From assembly GCA_018268255.1 (NCBI GenBank), contig JAFDWX010000004.1, forward strand, positions 310,001-374,000: a stretch of DNA of 64,000 bases, read 5' to 3'. The notes beneath the pieces are model-generated. The model searched no databases. It was not told the DNA's origin and saw nothing but the letters and a program-made list of their open reading frames with translations. Below, piece after piece: positions 62,776 through 64,000 of the stretch (position 1 is the first letter of the stretch; the number at the start of each line of letters is the position of its first letter). Source of the stretch: Armatimonadota bacterium (GTDB lineage Bacteria > Armatimonadota > Fimbriimonadia > Fimbriimonadales > Fimbriimonadaceae). The position numbers were made by a program, and so were the translations under genes.

Positions 62776-64000
62776 ATGAGGGCACACACCACATACTTCG
62801 CACTGCTGCTGTCTTCTACCGCACTAATTGGTCTTGGTGGCTGCGGAGGAGGAGGCAAGAAGGAAACCGTAGACCAACAGCAGACAAATTATGCCTACGG
62901 GCTTGAACCTACGGACGCGGCAACTCTAGCCTAGGCTCCTGAAGGATTGTTGTTGGGAAATGCGTCGAGTGGGCAGCAAGACCTTAGTAACGAGAAATTC
63001 CTTCCGCCGATTGGTAATCAGGAGTCCATTGGTAGTTGCGTTGCTTGGGCTACGGGCTATGGCTTAACAACATACGAAGCTGCGCGAGCTCTTAACACAA
63101 CACCCGCGCAGCCCAACCAATATGCGAGTCCGCTCGACACTTACCTTAAGACAATTGAGGAACACCGCAGAAATGGCCAAATTGTCCAGTGCGGGCCAAA
63201 TGGTGGCACTCGGCTAGATTTTGCCATGAATGTTCTTACAAAAAACGGCGTCGGCAGTGAGTCAGAGTTTCCCTACGGTCCTGGTTGCTATGCAACTGGA
63301 GTCTCGGCAAAGAGAACATTCGTCCTCAACAGCTCCCGATTTATAAAGCCATCTGAGGTAGACAAGATAAAGAATTCTATCGATAATCATCACCCAGTGG
63401 CCTTCGGCATTTCGCTTACACATGATTTTCAGAATTACCAGCGTGGACAAATCTATTCGAATCCTTCAAGTGACTTCGAAGGTGGCCATGCGATGTTAAT
63501 AGTTGGGTACGATGACTCTAAACAAGCCTATAAGGTACAAAATAGTTGGGGCGCAAATTGGGGAGATTCAGGCTATTGTTGGATTAAGTACTCGGCGGTT
63601 GCCAGAGACGGTAACGGCTGCGTTACCGCGGAAACTGGAGCCACTCCTAATCCACCAGAAGTTACTGGTAATGTTTCCTTTAGTTCAGTTCAAGCTTTAC
63701 AGTATTACAGCATATCCGGTCAGGCATATTTGCTTGTGATGCCTTTTGAACTTTCAGAGCCAATGTACGTAACTTCAGCGAGGCTATTGTACATAGATGG
63801 TAATCTTTCCACGCCGTGGCAGCCAATATACCAATGGGTACGGTCAACTTACTTCTGGCTCGGCAGTTACTACAATTATCTACCAGGAACCTATGCAGTC
63901 GAGTTAGCTGGCAATTCCTCCACCGGGAATCAGATAGACATCTCTGCTAGTGCTACTCTGACTCAAGGTGGCTACATTCGCTCTGGAAACCAGCATTTTT
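62776..64000 (+). pseudogene. Papain-family (C1A-like) lipoprotein gene with in-frame amber codon (3' end beyond window)
   Basis: The ATG at 62776 opens a lipoprotein signal (LGGCGGGG). After 52 codons the frame meets TAG (62932-62934) and then, in the same frame, remains open to the window edge. The later part has C1A protease features: ESIGSCVAWATGYG (catalytic Cys), EGGHAMLIVGYDD (His) and YKVQNSWGANWGDSGYCWIKY (Asn), then a beta-rich C-terminal region. Possible readings: a point mutation, a sequencing error, or a downstream restart at a TTG (62949-62955) after GAAGGA. A restart would lose the signal peptide. Readthrough cannot be excluded. The catalytic set is intact, so decay, if real, is recent. 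Confidence 0.78.

Noticed and set aside
1-64000. tRNA, rRNA, CRISPR, IS element or prophage genes
   Set aside because: I looked through the intergenic gaps, all short, and saw no cloverleaf, spaced direct repeats, transposase or phage genes. A covariance search could still find something small.

Overview
The window looks like chromosomal DNA of an Armatimonadota bacterium, most likely of the Fimbriimonadia. This is inferred from a combination of traits and not from any marker gene: type IV pilus ATPases, a pseudopilin-like secreted protein with an FADGH motif, three PEP-CTERM proteins, three exported proteins ending in the same dockerin-like module, many lipoproteins, and many genes whose -10 box lies only 6-13 nt before the start codon. 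No rRNA, tRNA, CRISPR array, insertion sequence or prophage gene was seen. Most of the window is ordinary core genome.

Layout. 1-4.4 kb: a two-gene mutasome, imuB followed by imuC/dnaE2 (cut by the left edge). 4.5-8.9 kb: pilT, an HDOD-domain gene and pilB on the minus strand. 9.0-12.0 kb: a family 9 glycosyltransferase, an N-acetylmuramoyl-L-alanine amidase and a large lipoprotein. 12.1-21.8 kb: mostly exported proteins (a YHS lipoprotein, PEP-CTERM and dockerin-like proteins, MsrA, a trypsin-like protease, a MerC-like protein) mixed with ispG and guaB. 21.8-23.8 kb: an ECF sigma factor, a small partner protein and dnaN in one minus-strand run. 24-28.6 kb: apt, a YARHG lipoprotein, miaA-hfq-dapF and nadE. 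28.7-33.7 kb: a small membrane protein, a penicillin-acylase family protein, another dockerin-like protein and a Gfo/Idh/MocA oxidoreductase. 33.8-36.0 kb: a decayed stretch with a frameshifted lipoprotein gene, a 61-bp tandem duplication at the start of another gene, and two structured palindromic repeats.

36.0-38.1 kb: pyrH-frr-uppS. 38.1-42.7 kb: leuS, a TPR lipoprotein, a RadC-family gene and a translin-family gene as one overlapping minus-strand operon. 42.8-49.4 kb: UDP-sugar dehydrogenase, pseudopilin, YceI and a CXXC protein, a PDZ-alpha/beta hydrolase and two paralogous membrane proteins. 49.5-53.6 kb: a four-gene respiratory operon that places a Rieske protein and a cytochrome b between two proteins resembling cytochrome bd subunit I, the second fused to cytochrome c. 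This is the most interesting locus in the window. 53.7-62.6 kb: DinB, PEP-CTERM, a TetR-controlled flavodoxin-fold oxidoreductase, VanW, DUF1801, small membrane proteins, and DUF779 with aldehyde dehydrogenase. 62.8 kb to the end: a papain-family lipoprotein gene interrupted by an in-frame amber codon and cut by the right edge.

Regulatory sites read directly from the sequence include a 31-bp palindrome in front of the MerC-like gene (possible Zur/Fur-type operator), a 21-bp palindrome in front of the TetR-divergent oxidoreductase, several rho-independent terminators, and a three-copy intergenic repeat whose outer stem shows compensatory base changes.
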